NCBI RefSeq assembly: GCF_018069865.1
Contig: NZ_JAGQDG010000004.1
Coordinates: 310,001-374,000 of the forward strand
Direction: 5' to 3'
DNA from: Ideonella paludis
GTDB taxonomy: Bacteria > Pseudomonadota > Gammaproteobacteria > Burkholderiales > Burkholderiaceae_C
DNA: 64,000 nt
Shown here: one piece after another, positions 24,932 to 33,800 of the stretch
How positions within the stretch are numbered: the first letter of the stretch is position 1
Layout of the letters: the number at the start of each line of letters is the position of its first letter
Notes under the pieces: model-generated
The model's input: only the letters and a program-made list of their open reading frames with translations
What the model was told of the DNA's origin: nothing
Databases searched by the model: none
Translations under genes and position numbers: made by a program

Positions 24932-26469
24932 GCCAAAGGGTGCCTTGGTGGCGGCGCCTGCACATGCGGCTGTCGGCCAGCATGCTGCTGGTGCTGCTGG
25001 CCCTGGGCGGCAGCCTGGCCTTCTGGCTGGACATGAACCTGCGCCGCCAACAAGACGCCCTCTGGCAGTGGCAAGGCCTGGCTTTGGCGCAATACATCAA
25101 CAGCCAGCAGCCCCAGCCACTCATCGATGAGCAGGGCAAAGTGCGCTCGGAGCTGGTGCGCAGCTTGGCCATGTATGCGCGCCTGATCAACCCCGCGCTC
25201 GAGGTCTATGTGCTGAACCCGCAGGGCGTGATCCTGGACCATACCCAAGACGGACAAAATGACCCACGGCCGCAGGTTCAGCAGGTGGACCTCGGCCCGG
25301 TGCAGGCACTGGCGCGCACCCCACTGCCCGAGCTGCCCGTCTATGGCACCGACCCGATTGCGCCGGACAGCCCTAACCTGATCTCCGCCGCCAGGCTGGA
25401 GGTAGACGGGCAGACGCGCGGCTATGTGTATGTGGTGCTGCGCGGCACCCGCGCCAACCTCCTCACGATGGACGCCGTGGCCGACCCCCTACGTGCGGCG
25501 GCCTGGCGCTTTGTGCCCGCGGTATTGCTGGCCGCCGCCGTGCTGATGCTGTTGGCGCAGTTGCGCATCACCCGGCCGCTGAGCCGCTTAACGGCCTTGC
25601 TCAGTGAGTTTCGAGCCGATGGCCACGAAGCCGGCCTGCCCGAGCACACGCCCCGAGACGAGATCGAAGAGGCCACGCTGGCCGCCCAAGCCTTGCGCGC
25701 ACGCGTGCAGCGCCAGCTCAATCAGATCGAGGACAACGAGCGCCAGCGCCGCGAGCTGATTGCCAGCATCTCCCACGACCTGCACACGCCTTTGGCCAGC
25801 ATCCAAGGCTATGCCGAAACCTTGATGCTGCAGCAGGCCACCTTGACCCCGGAACAGCGCAGCCAACACCTGCACACCCTGATGCAGAACTGCCACCGCC
25901 TGGAGCGGCGGGTGAATGACTTGTTTGAACTCTCCAAGCTGGAGTCGGGCTACACCCAGGCCCAGCCGGAGCCCTTTGCGGTGGCTGAATTGGCCAGTGA
26001 TGTGGTGCAGAGCTTGCAACTGCTGGCGCAAACCCGCGGCGTCACGCTGGAGATGGCGCCACCGCCCGCCGATGAGCGGGGCCGCGAGCTGCAGGTGCAT
26101 GCCGACATCGGCATGATCGAGCGAGTGCTGCAAAACCTGATCGACAACGCCATCGGCCACACGCCTCCTGGCGGGCGCGTCGCCCTGCGGATTGCCGCCG
26201 AGCCTGAGCGGGTGACCGTGGAGGTGGCCGACAGCGGCGAAGGCATTGCTGCCGAGGACCTGCCCTTCATCTTTAACTTGTTTTGGACGCGGGGCATGCC
26301 CACCGCGGTGCCGCAGAAGGGCCAGGGCCGCGAACGCCGCAGCCGCGCCCGGACGGGCCTGGGCTTGGCGATTGTTCAGCGCATCTTGGCGCTGCATGAC
26401 AGCCAGCCGCAGGTGCGCTCCAGCCGTGGGGCCGGCACCATCATCAGCTTTGCGCTGAAAAAGGCCTAG
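24928..26469 (+). CDS. Membrane sensor histidine kinase, partner of the upstream regulator
   Basis: A 513-residue kinase. Helix 1 (SASMLLVLLALGGSLAFWL), a periplasmic sensor of about 150 residues without a domain I can name, helix 2 (FVPAVLLAAAVLMLLAQL), HAMP, then the dimerisation domain with the phospho-acceptor His283 in ASISHDLHTPLASIQGYAE. The ATPase part has N box LQNLIDNAIGHTPPGG, G1 VADSGEGIAAEDLPFIF and G2 RTGLGLAIVQRIL. A basic insertion of about 20 residues (VPQKGQGRERRSRAR) lies in the ATP lid. It overlaps the regulator gene by ATGA. Confidence 0.93.
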   Translation: MSQRVPWWRRLHMRLSASMLLVLLALGGSLAFWLDMNLRRQQDALWQWQGLALAQYINSQQPQPLIDEQGKVRSELVRSLAMYARLINPALEVYVLNPQGVILDHTQDGQNDPRPQVQQVDLGPVQALARTPLPELPVYGTDPIAPDSPNLISAARLEVDGQTRGYVYVVLRGTRANLLTMDAVADPLRAAAWRFVPAVLLAAAVLMLLAQLRITRPLSRLTALLSEFRADGHEAGLPEHTPRDEIEEATLAAQALRARVQRQLNQIEDNERQRRELIASISHDLHTPLASIQGYAETLMLQQATLTPEQRSQHLHTLMQNCHRLERRVNDLFELSKLESGYTQAQPEPFAVAELASDVVQSLQLLAQTRGVTLEMAPPPADERGRELQVHADIGMIERVLQNLIDNAIGHTPPGGRVALRIAAEPERVTVEVADSGEGIAAEDLPFIFNLFWTRGMPTAVPQKGQGRERRSRARTGLGLAIVQRILALHDSQPQVRSSRGAGTIISFALKKA

Positions 26470-26486
26470 GGGCGTTCAGCCGCAGA

Positions 26487-27599
26487 TCAGACCGCCAGCA
26501 GCTGCGCCAGGCTGACGCGGCCCATGCCCGGGTCCTCGCCGAGGATGGCGGCGACACCATAGCCCGGCTCGGCGGTGTCACAGCGCTGCGGGCTGGACAG
26601 AGGCTGGCCGCGGCCATCGGTGAGCACGGCCACGATAGGTGTCTTCACACTGCCGCCCCGCTGCACCACCACGCCGGTCTCACCGCCCATCAGGCGCACA
26701 AACACGCCCGGAGGGTAGAGGCCAAACTCTTTGACGATGGCGTTGATCATGCTGCTCTTGGGGTCTTGCATGAAGACCATGCGTGCGGCCTCGTCCGGCG
26801 CCATGGCTTGGCGGTTGGCGCGACGGCTGAGCTTGGTGGTGTAGATGTCCGCCTGGCGAACCAGGTTCGCCAAATCGCTGGTGTCGCGCAGGCCACGCGG
26901 GTAGCCACTGCCGTCTTGCACCTCGTGGTGCCACAGCACGGCCTTGATCCAATCGGTGTCGGTCACGCCGGCCAGCAGCAACATGCGCGCGCTGAACTCC
27001 GGGTGGGCCAAGACCGCCTGACGTTGCTCCGGCGTGATCGGCGTGGTTTGACTGGCCAGTTGGCCCTGCAGCTCGAACATGGAGACATTCATGGTCAGCG
27101 ACACCTTCATGGCGCGCTCTTGTTCGGCGTCACTCCAGCCTAAGCGGCGAGCCACCAGGGCGGCGGTGATGCCGGTGTGCAGGGCATGGTCCATGCCGTA
27201 CTGCATCAGTGGATTGGCCTCTTGGCGCATCACTTGGAAGATGGCCAGGTCGGGGTCGCGCTCCACCAAGGCGAGAACAGGCTGGCTGGCTTGCTCCAGG
27301 GCGGCGGGGAAATGTTCGTCGGCGCAATGACCCAGCGCTTTGTGCAGGTCGTCCATGCAAAAGCGCCACAAGCCCGGCAAGGCCTCACGCGGCGCGTTGC
27401 GGATGCGCTCTGCCGGGGTCAACAGCTCTTGGAGATCGACCAGCGCACCGCGCTGGAAGAGCAGCTCCAACTGATGCGCCGTTTGCACCACCTGGCCCTT
27501 GGCCAGCATCAGCGCGTGGGAGGCATCCAGCACATTGAACGGCAGGGCCTGGCCCAGGGCGATGCGATGCTTGACGGTGACCAGTGGGGTATACGGCAT
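26487..27599 (-). CDS. HD-GYP domain protein with degenerate HD motif
   Basis: A 370-residue soluble protein. The C-terminal half follows the HD-GYP pattern: HALHTGITAALVARRLGW, and the late motif LWHHEVQDGSGYPRGLRDTSD, with HHE and GYP intact. Where active enzymes have HDxGK, this one reads AMKVSLTMNVSMFELQ, so a key metal-ligand pair is missing. The N-terminal 130 residues resemble a PilZ-like or regulatory segment but I cannot name it. It may bind cyclic di-GMP or a partner rather than cleave it. ATG 27599 was chosen since the frame upstream lacks homology-like features. It is convergent with the kinase gene. Confidence 0.85.
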   Translation of the reverse strand: MPYTPLVTVKHRIALGQALPFNVLDASHALMLAKGQVVQTAHQLELLFQRGALVDLQELLTPAERIRNAPREALPGLWRFCMDDLHKALGHCADEHFPAALEQASQPVLALVERDPDLAIFQVMRQEANPLMQYGMDHALHTGITAALVARRLGWSDAEQERAMKVSLTMNVSMFELQGQLASQTTPITPEQRQAVLAHPEFSARMLLLAGVTDTDWIKAVLWHHEVQDGSGYPRGLRDTSDLANLVRQADIYTTKLSRRANRQAMAPDEAARMVFMQDPKSSMINAIVKEFGLYPPGVFVRLMGGETGVVVQRGGSVKTPIVAVLTDGRGQPLSSPQRCDTAEPGYGVAAILGEDPGMGRVSLAQLLAV

Positions 27600-27731
27600 G
27601 GTGAGTCCAACGATGGTTATGAGTCTCGACTTCGCCCTGTATCTCCAGGGTTCCATGAGAGTGTCTCCATCAGTGGCACCGTACAAAGCCCCAAAAAAGC
27701 GGGCTTTGTACCGTTAAATACCCCCCATATG

Positions 27732-30065
27732 TCAGAGGCGCACGCGCACCCCCACCTGGAATGCGCGCGGTGCGCCAGGGGCCACAAACAGGGCTTCGCT
27801 GCCAGCCCCGGTGTAGCGGCCTTGCGCATCAAACTGGGTTTCCGCCAGGGCGCCAAAGCTTTCGCTTTGGCGGTTGAAGACGTTGCGCACATTGGCAAAC
27901 AGCTCCACGCCCTTGAGGTTGGCGGGCTTCCAACTGGTGCGCAGGTTCAGCAGGCCATAGCCCGGCAACTTGAGCCGCACGCTGTCGTCATCACCGTCTT
28001 CCAGCAGGCCATCTTCATTGCCGGCCACGCCACGGCTGGACAGCAGTTGGGCATCCAGGCCCACGGTCCAGCCTGGGCTCAGTTCGCCATCCAAGGCCAG
28101 CTTCAATTGGTGCTTGGGCAAACCAGCCAGACGTGTACCCGGGGTGATGGTGACGTTACGCTCGCCCTGGCGGATCACGCCTTCGGCCTGGTAAGTGGCC
28201 TCCAGATAGCTGTAGCCCACACCGACGGTCCACGCGCCCCAGCGGTTTTGAACCTCGGCGTCCAGCCCTTGGTGGCGAGTGCGGTCGAAGTTGCGGAAGT
28301 AGCCCAACTGCCCCGTGACACTGACGCTGGAGAAGAGGATGTCATCGCGGTTGTCGGTGCGATACAGGGTGAGGCTGCCTCGGGTCTGGCCGGGCTTGGC
28401 CTGCAGACCACCAAAGCGCAGGCCCAGCTCCAGCGAGGTGGACACCACGGGCTTGAGGTAGGGGTCGGCCTGCAGGCCGGCGGGCAGACGGCAGGGCTCT
28501 TCTGGGTCGGCGCAACCCAACTCAATCACGGTAGGCACGCGGCTGTTGCGGGCCACATTGGCGAACAGGGTCGGCCCGGCGTCTAAGCGATGTGCCACGC
28601 CCAAAGCGGGGTTCCAAGTGCGGTAGGTGAAGGTCTCGGTGGGCTTGACTTCCAACTCCCCGCTGTCGTCATCCACCGTGTCGAGCTGGTTGCTGACACG
28701 GGTTTGGTTGAAGCGCAGCGTGCCCGTCACATGGGTGTTCGCCGCGAGCTTGAAGGTGTCGGTCGCATACAGCGCAAAGGTGCGCGTGCTGCCCACGACT
28801 TTGGCGCTCAGCTCGGCGGGCTCGTCTTCTGGCACCACGCCGCGGGTGTCGTCAAACTCGCCCTCTTGCTCGGTTTGCTCATAGCGCACCCGGGCGGACT
28901 CCAAAGTGCCGCCCAACTGCCATTGGTGCGCACCGCTGCGGCCTGAGAGCGCCAGCGAGAGGCCGCCCCCGCGCTGGGTGGTCAGCGTGCGGTTCAGCGA
29001 GGCATTGACATCCGATCCCTCCACCACCTCTTCGGCCTCGTCTCCGTTCACCGTTTCACGGCGGGAGTCACGCCACCACACCAAGGTCTCCAGATTCATG
29101 CCGCCGTCCAAGCTGCGGCTCCATGAGCCGGTCACCTGGCTCAGGCGGTTGCGGGTCAAATCAGGATGGGTGTAAACCGCACTGCGGCGCAGAGCGCCCA
29201 AGTCGGGGGTGCCCTGTCCGTCCTCATCCAAGGTCACCCAAGGCACCAAGCCGTTGCCGATCAAGGTGCTTTGGCCGTGCAAAAGGCCCAGGCTGAAGCG
29301 GCCCAGCTCGCCTTGGTGGCCCAGCTTGGCATTGAAGTGGGTCAAGTCGCCCTTGGAGTGGTCCCGCCAGCCGGTTTCATCAAACCCACCCACGGCCACA
29401 TAGTGGTCCCAGCCGCCCTCATGCACCGCGCCATGGGACGCATCCATGCGCTTGCGGCCAAAGCTGCCCAGCGACAAATCCGCCCGCAAGCCCGGCGCGG
29501 TGCGGCCGCTGGCCGTGGTCATGGCCATCGCGCCCCCCAAGCTGTTCAAGCCAAAGGCCGGGTTGGCGCCGGGCACCAAACTCAGGGCATCTACCGAGAA
29601 CTCGGGGATCAAGTCCCAATTCACCACATCGCCAAAGGGCTCGTTGACACGCACACCATCCAGGTACACGGACAAACCCTGAGGCGCACCCAGCAGGCCC
29701 GAGGCCCGGTAGCCCCGGAAGCTCAAATCACCTTGGAATGGGCTGCCCTGAATGTCATTGACCAACACGCCAGGGACGCGCCGGGCCAGGTGGTCGCTGA
29801 GGTTGTCGGCTTGCCCCTCTTCCAGCGCTTTGCGCTTGATCACATGGGTGGTGTAGGGCAAGGCCTCACGCGATACGCCCTGGCCGGGCAAGGGCGAGGT
29901 GCCAATCACTTCCACAGTTTCGGTGGGGGCGCTGGGCGCGGGCACTGTTTGCGCCATGGCCCAGCCTTGACACAGCAAGAGGCTGGCCAGGGCCACGGGC
30001 TTGAGGGCGGGCTTGAAGGCCAGCAGAGTGCGGGCGGCTCGGGTGTGAGGGGTGCTTGTCGTCAT
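27732..30065 (-). CDS. TonB-dependent outer membrane receptor
   Basis: A 777-residue receptor: signal peptide (PVALASLLLCQGWAMAQ), TonB box-like TVEVIGT, plug domain with ADNLSDHLARRVPGVLVND, FRGYRASGLLGAPQGLSVYLDG and FGLNSLGGAMAM, then a 22-strand barrel ending in FQVGVRVRL with the terminal aromatic/basic pattern. A cysteine pair (ELGCADPEEPCRLP) sits in an outer loop. It imports a siderophore, metal complex, vitamin or other ligand using TonB energy. No ABC transporter is beside it and no clear Fur box precedes it, so the ligand is unknown. The divergent LuxR-type regulator 136 bases away may control it. Confidence 0.93.
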   Translation of the reverse strand: MTTSTPHTRAARTLLAFKPALKPVALASLLLCQGWAMAQTVPAPSAPTETVEVIGTSPLPGQGVSREALPYTTHVIKRKALEEGQADNLSDHLARRVPGVLVNDIQGSPFQGDLSFRGYRASGLLGAPQGLSVYLDGVRVNEPFGDVVNWDLIPEFSVDALSLVPGANPAFGLNSLGGAMAMTTASGRTAPGLRADLSLGSFGRKRMDASHGAVHEGGWDHYVAVGGFDETGWRDHSKGDLTHFNAKLGHQGELGRFSLGLLHGQSTLIGNGLVPWVTLDEDGQGTPDLGALRRSAVYTHPDLTRNRLSQVTGSWSRSLDGGMNLETLVWWRDSRRETVNGDEAEEVVEGSDVNASLNRTLTTQRGGGLSLALSGRSGAHQWQLGGTLESARVRYEQTEQEGEFDDTRGVVPEDEPAELSAKVVGSTRTFALYATDTFKLAANTHVTGTLRFNQTRVSNQLDTVDDDSGELEVKPTETFTYRTWNPALGVAHRLDAGPTLFANVARNSRVPTVIELGCADPEEPCRLPAGLQADPYLKPVVSTSLELGLRFGGLQAKPGQTRGSLTLYRTDNRDDILFSSVSVTGQLGYFRNFDRTRHQGLDAEVQNRWGAWTVGVGYSYLEATYQAEGVIRQGERNVTITPGTRLAGLPKHQLKLALDGELSPGWTVGLDAQLLSSRGVAGNEDGLLEDGDDDSVRLKLPGYGLLNLRTSWKPANLKGVELFANVRNVFNRQSESFGALAETQFDAQGRYTGAGSEALFVAPGAPRAFQVGVRVRL

Positions 30066-30201
30066 GGCTTGTCTCGTGCCTTAGAGAGGGAACAACAGAA
30101 AACACCCGCCATCAAGCAATCACCGTTCCAGATCGTTCGGGAATTCTTCCTGACTTGCAGCAGCGCAGCAGCGCGCGCACGAGGCCTGATACGCTTGGCG
30201 C

Positions 30202-30858
30202 ATGTCTGGGCTGCCCTCTCCTACTGTCTTGCGTGTCGTGCTGGTGGATGACCACGCGGTGGTGCGCACCGGCTGCCGCCGCTTGATGGAGTTGGAGCCC
30301 GACCTGCGCGTGGTGGGCGAGTTTGGTGACGCCGACTCGGCCCTGGACTGGCTGCAGGCCCAAGCCCCGCAAGCGGGCGCAGCGGCTGAAGTCATGGTGC
30401 TGGATTTGTCCATGCCCGGCCGCAGCGGCCTGGACTTGCTGCGGCGCGTGGCCTTGCGCTGGCCCTCGCTGCGGGTGCTGATGTTCACCATGCACGACAG
30501 CAGCGCGATGATCCAACAAACCCTGGCCGCGGGTGCCCACGGCTTTGTGGCCAAAAGCCGCTCGCCCGATGAGCTGATCGCGGCCATCCGCCAGGTGATG
30601 CGTGGCCGGGTCGTGGTCTCAGACGCTGAGCCCGCCCTTCCCCAAGACGCGCCGGCTCACACCCAACTCAGCGCCCGCGAGTTCGATGTGATGCGGCTTT
30701 TGGTGGAAGGCGAGAGCCTGGATGAGATTGGCCAACGCCTGTGCATCTCCCCCAAGACGGTGGCCAACTTGCAGACCCTGCTGCGCCGCAAGCTGGGCGT
30801 GAACAACAACGTGGAGTTGTTGCGCTACGCCCAGATGCACCGGCTGTTTGGCGCCTGA
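30202..30858 (+). CDS. NarL/LuxR-family response regulator (orphan)
   Basis: A 218-residue regulator with receiver start RVVLVDDHAVVRTG, phospho-acceptor Asp68 in VMVLDLSMPGRSG, threonine in LMFTMHD and lysine in GFVAKSRSPDEL. The C-terminal helix-turn-helix reads LSAREFDVMRLLVEGESLDEIGQRLCISPKTVANLQTLL, the GerE/LuxR type. No histidine kinase is adjacent. Its gene is divergent from the TonB receptor and ends one base before the stop of the giant RTX gene, with no room for a separate terminator. Confidence 0.92.
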   Translation: MSGLPSPTVLRVVLVDDHAVVRTGCRRLMELEPDLRVVGEFGDADSALDWLQAQAPQAGAAAEVMVLDLSMPGRSGLDLLRRVALRWPSLRVLMFTMHDSSAMIQQTLAAGAHGFVAKSRSPDELIAAIRQVMRGRVVVSDAEPALPQDAPAHTQLSAREFDVMRLLVEGESLDEIGQRLCISPKTVANLQTLLRRKLGVNNNVELLRYAQMHRLFGA

Positions 30859-30859
30859 C

Positions 30860-33800
30860 TCACAGCACAAAGTCAGTGGCGACCAAGCTGATGTTGCCGT
30901 TGACCTTGATCAGGAAGTCCGCCACGCCATCGCCATTGAGGTCGCCATAAATGGTGGTGCCTGTCGCTGTGGCCACTGAGCGCAGCTCGCCCGCGTGCCG
31001 CGTGAAGGCCCCGGCGCCCAGGTAGTTGAAGGCTTGGTCACCGGCCAGCAGGCTGTTGGCATCCAAGGCAGACAGGTCGATGCGGTCGCCTTGGGCCTGC
31101 GAGAAGTCGGCAATGGTGTCGGTGGTGGTGCGGGTGTTGCCCAGGTCGCTGAAGAGGTCGAACAAAAAGGTGTCGGCGCCCAAGCCGCCGGTGAGGCTGT
31201 CCACACCCGCGCCGCCATGCAGCACATCGGCCCCGGCACCGCCCAGCAAGGTGTCCTTGCCGTCGAGGCCGTGCAGCACATCGTTGCCCCCCGCGCCCGT
31301 CAGCACATTGCCCAAGCTGTTGCCACTGCCGTTTAGGCCGCCCAAGCCCGTGGCGGTCAGGTTCTCCACGTTTTGGGTCAGGGTGTAGAGGGCCAAATCC
31401 GTCAGCACGACATCCGCACCTTCGCCCAACACCTCAAAGACCAGATCGCCGAGGTTGTCCACCACATACTGGTCATTGCCCGCGCCACCAAGCAAGGCGT
31501 CCGCCCCACCCGCACCATTCAGGGTGTCGTTGCCCAGCCCGCCCAGCAGGCGGTCTGCGCCGCCCGCCCCCGTCAGTTGGTCATTGCCCGCTTGGCCTTG
31601 CAGGTCAGCCGCCGTGAAGCTGGGCGCAGCGCTCACCACGTTGGCGTTCTTGTTGGTGGTCACCGCACTCAGGTTGACATGGCCCGTGGCCGTCGTGCCG
31701 TCGCTGGCGGTGACTTGATAGTCAAAGCCTCCGGTGGCCTTGCTGGCCGTCACCACCAGTTGCCCATCCACCAGGCTGACCGTGGCGTTCACGGCGTTGG
31801 AGACGCCGGTCACCGCCAAGGTCTGCGCGTTGGTCACGCTGTCGTTGCCCAGCAATTGCGCAGCCCCCAAGCTGCTGGCCAGGCCCATCGTCAAGAACAG
31901 GCTGTCGGCTTGCGGCGTGATGACGGTGGGCAGTGGGTCGGTGGTGCCTTGAATCTCAAAGCTCAGCTCGGAGAGCGACTCCGCACCATGCGCATCCACC
32001 ACCCGAATGCTGAAGACCTCTTGCACGAGGTCGCCATCATTCAAGGCCTGGGTCGCGGCCAAGGTGTTGTCCAGGCTGTAGGTGTAGCGGCCGTCAGCCT
32101 GCACCGTCACGCTGCCATAGCGGCCTTGCACCGAGCCGCCGACGGCCAGCCAAGCTCCAGTGGCCCCCAGGCCGCCGCTGCGCAGGCTGGCGACTTGCAA
32201 GGTCTCGCCCAAGCCCACGGTGGCGAGGTTGGCATCGCTGTCATTGGCCAGCACATCGCCTTGGGCGGTGGGCACACCGGGTGCGGTGCTGCTGGCTTCG
32301 ACCAAGGTGCTGCCGACATCGCTCAAGGCCTCTGGCCCGACGTTCAAGACGCTGGCCAGCGCGAAGCTGCCGTTGTTGAAGGTGATGGTCTCGACCGTGT
32401 CGACCTGATCGCTGCCCTGGCCGTCCGCGCGGCGGTCGGTCAGCGTCAGCACATCGGCCGTCATGCTGGCATCAAAGTCGCGCCAATGGCCAGCGAAGAC
32501 CGCTGTGTCTTGGCCCACACCGCCACTCAAGGTGTCGTTACCGCGCCCGCCTTCCAGCTTGTCGTTGCCCAACATGCCCAACAGCACATCGTTGCCATCG
32601 TGGCCCCAGAGATGGTTGTCATCACTGCCACCGCGCAAGGTGTCGTTGCCGTGGCCGCCTTCGGCATCCTCAATGTGGGTGGTGGTGGCTTCCTCCAAGC
32701 CCTTGAGGATGGCGTCCACGATATTGCTGCTGTCGGCCGTGAGGGTCACGACTTCGCCACGCCCAAGGTCGGTGGCCAGGTTTCGGTAGATGCCTTCGTA
32801 GTTGTTGGCGATGGCAAAGATCGGGATGATGTTGGCCGCCTCCAAGGCCGCTTTGACCTGCTGGATGACAGGGTAGTCTTCCAGGGCCCCATCGCCGGGC
32901 GTGAACGCGTCGCCGTTGTTGGGCGTGAAGATCCCCGCCGCCGCACCGTCACCCGCTTGGTGGAAGGGCGCGTCGGTGAACAGCACCACAAAGCGGCCCG
33001 CATCCGTTCTGAAGCCCACGTCTTGTGCATGCAAGGCCAGTTGCATCAAGGACTCGATCTGCGCCTCGGGCTCATCGTTGCCATTGCCAATCACCATGGC
33101 GTTGTAAGCGGCCGTCAGCAGGTTCTCATTGCTGGTCAGGCCTTGAGGCATGCGGTAGACCCATTCGCCGCCGATGCCAAAGGGAGAGACGGGTTTGTCG
33201 ATGAAGGTCGATGCACCAAACACGCTGTCCTGCTGCACCGCGCGCAGTGCCGTCACGATGCTGGGCACCAGGCCGCGCACGGTGGCGATGTCGTCCCCAA
33301 AAGAGCCCGAAAGGTCTTGCAGGAACTGCACGTCCAGAGGCAGCTCGGTGCCGCCATGGCCGGGGTCGCAGTCGTGGTCGTCGATGTGGCTGAGGTCCAC
33401 CCCTGAGAGGTCGATGTAGTTATCGTCCCAAGACTCGCTGGCGTCCAGGGTGTCGTGGCCTAAAAAATCTTCCAGGTGCACGGAGCCACCGGAGATGACG
33501 TAACGGTCGTCACCCGCGCCCCCGGCCAAGGTGTCAAAACCCGCACGCGACACCAAACGGTCGTTGCCATCGCCGCCCAGCAAGGTGTCGTCGCCAGCGC
33601 CGCCGTCCATGTCGTCGTCACCCGTGCCGCCCGCCAAACGGTTGTTGCCGGCGTTGCCGCCCACCTGGTGGGCATCGCCCGTGAGGCGCACCACCTCCAC
33701 GCCATCGGGCGTGGTGGCCAGGTCCACGCTGGCATAGAGGGTATCCACCCCTTCATCAGCGGCTTCGATCACCACATCGCCGACGTTATCCACAAAGTAG

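Noticed and set aside
31373-33406. A 677-codon open frame on the plus strand opposite the giant RTX gene
   Set aside because: It is antisense to repetitive, GC-rich coding sequence, has no ribosome site and its translation shows only composition-driven text.
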